A stretch of DNA of 49,620 nucleotides from Acetobacteraceae bacterium. Lineage in GTDB: Bacteria > Pseudomonadota > Alphaproteobacteria > Acetobacterales > Acetobacteraceae. The notes below the pieces were generated by a model. That model was not told the origin of the DNA and ran no database searches. It saw only the letters and a program-made list of their open reading frames with translations. A program made the translations under genes and the position numbers. Location of the stretch: the NCBI GenBank assembly GCA_027326105.1, contig DAHWFB010000078.1, positions 1-49,620 of the forward strand, read 5' to 3'. Below are positions 49,040 through 49,620 of the stretch, in pieces. Position 1 is the stretch's first letter; the number at the start of each line of letters is the position of its first letter.

Positions 49040-49620
49040 ATGGGACGATCGGCGATGGGACAGGATGAACCGGCGGCAGCCGCAAAGGGCGGCGGAGAGT
49101 TCCTGACCGGGCGCTTGCTGATCGCGATGCCCGCGATGGGAGATCCGCGCTTCGCCCATAGTGTCATTTTCCTCTGTGCCCACACCGCCGACGGGGCGAT
49201 GGGCATCGTGCTGAACCAGCCGGTGGCGCAGCCGAGCTTCGAGGATCTGCTGGCCCAACTCGAAGTGGAGCCGCTGCCGCCGGCCCGCAGCATCCGTATC
49301 TGTGTCGGCGGGCCGGTGGACCACGGGCGCGGGCTGGTGCTGCACACCGCGGATTGGACCTGCGAGGATAGTCTGAAGGTGGACGGCAAGGTGGCGCTGA
49401 CCGCCAACCTCGATATCCTGCGCGCGCTCGCGCAAGGCACCGGGCCACGCGCGGGGCTGCTGGCGCTGGGTTATGCGGGGTGGGGGCCGGGGCAGCTCGA
49501 CCGTGAAATCCAGGAGAACGCCTGGCTCTGCGCGCCCGCGGACGAAGCGCTGGTGTTCGACGAAGAAAGCGGAACCAAGTGGCGCCGCGCGCTGGCCAAG
49601 CTCAGGATCGACCCCGCGCT
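49040..49620 (+). CDS. YqgE/AlgH family protein (UPF0301), 3' end outside window
   Basis: 193 codons visible from the ATG at 49040 (second ATG at 49055), running off the right edge without a stop; the family is about 185-200 residues, so little is missing. Motifs: FLTGRLLIAMPAMGDPRFAHSVIFLCAHTADGAMGIVLNQP (divided), CVGGPVDHGRGLVLH, LGYAGWGPGQLDREIQENAWL and the end FDEESGTKWRRALAKL. Function of the family is not settled (a link to alginate regulation was proposed for AlgH). Confidence 0.93.
   Translation, partial: MGRSAMGQDEPAAAAKGGGEFLTGRLLIAMPAMGDPRFAHSVIFLCAHTADGAMGIVLNQPVAQPSFEDLLAQLEVEPLPPARSIRICVGGPVDHGRGLVLHTADWTCEDSLKVDGKVALTANLDILRALAQGTGPRAGLLALGYAGWGPGQLDREIQENAWLCAPADEALVFDEESGTKWRRALAKLRIDPA

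Noticed and set aside
1-49620. tRNA, rRNA, transposase or phage genes
   Set aside because: I looked for T-loop patterns, transposase motifs and integrases and found none that could be supported.

Overview
The window is very GC-rich DNA, dense with genes that often overlap by 4 bp (ATGA or GTGA). The gene content and protein signatures point to an alphaproteobacterium, most likely in the Acetobacteraceae/Rhodospirillales. That placement is inferred from protein style only; there is no rRNA or other marker gene. I found no tRNA, rRNA, CRISPR array, insertion sequence or prophage.

Layout. 1-2428 (minus): two small exported proteins, an unusual sigma-70-like factor that appears to carry two region-2-like segments, and a translationally coupled anti-sigma-like protein cut by the window edge. 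2747-4945 (plus): a protein with a Lys/Pro repeat tail and a family 4 glycosyltransferase. 4911-14123: an IclR regulator divergent from gcl-glxR-glycerate 2-kinase-glcD-glcE-glcF. This is a full route from glycolate through glyoxylate and tartronate semialdehyde to D-glycerate and 2-phosphoglycerate. 14113-17601 (minus): serA and serC behind their own promoter and a short leader hairpin, and a LOG-family protein. 17760-21688 (plus): a polytopic membrane protein, a LysM protein with long repeat tracts, then psd-pssA for phosphatidylethanolamine synthesis.

21645-26275: the EF-P module, with efp and epmB on the minus strand and epmA divergent, followed downstream of efp by an inositol-phosphatase-like gene and a ribokinase. 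26342-29264 (plus): a lipoprotein, a decayed TadE-like remnant, and three TadE/TadG-like pseudopilin-type genes. The third has a low-GC, atypical C-terminal half. 29257-32829: thiE, class I fructose-bisphosphate aldolase, a DUF1244 protein and pyruvate kinase. 32852-36392 (minus): gltX, nadE and a Nudix hydrolase. 36389-40838 (minus): a GldA/GldF/GldG-like ABC system with a DUF4340 protein. A cluster of three adjacent perfect hairpins (40876-40940) separates it from recG.

43229-48402 holds the most unusual locus. An IclR regulator, a stand-alone biotin carboxyl carrier protein and an MFS transporter run leftward. A biotin-dependent carboxyltransferase (like transcarboxylase 5S or the OadA catalytic domain, without a fused biotin domain) and an SDR dehydrogenase run rightward. 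A perfect inverted repeat lies in the divergent promoter. No biotin carboxylase or membrane decarboxylase subunit is present, so where the carboxyl group comes from and goes to is open. The window ends with a peroxiredoxin and a yqgE/algH-type gene running off the right edge.
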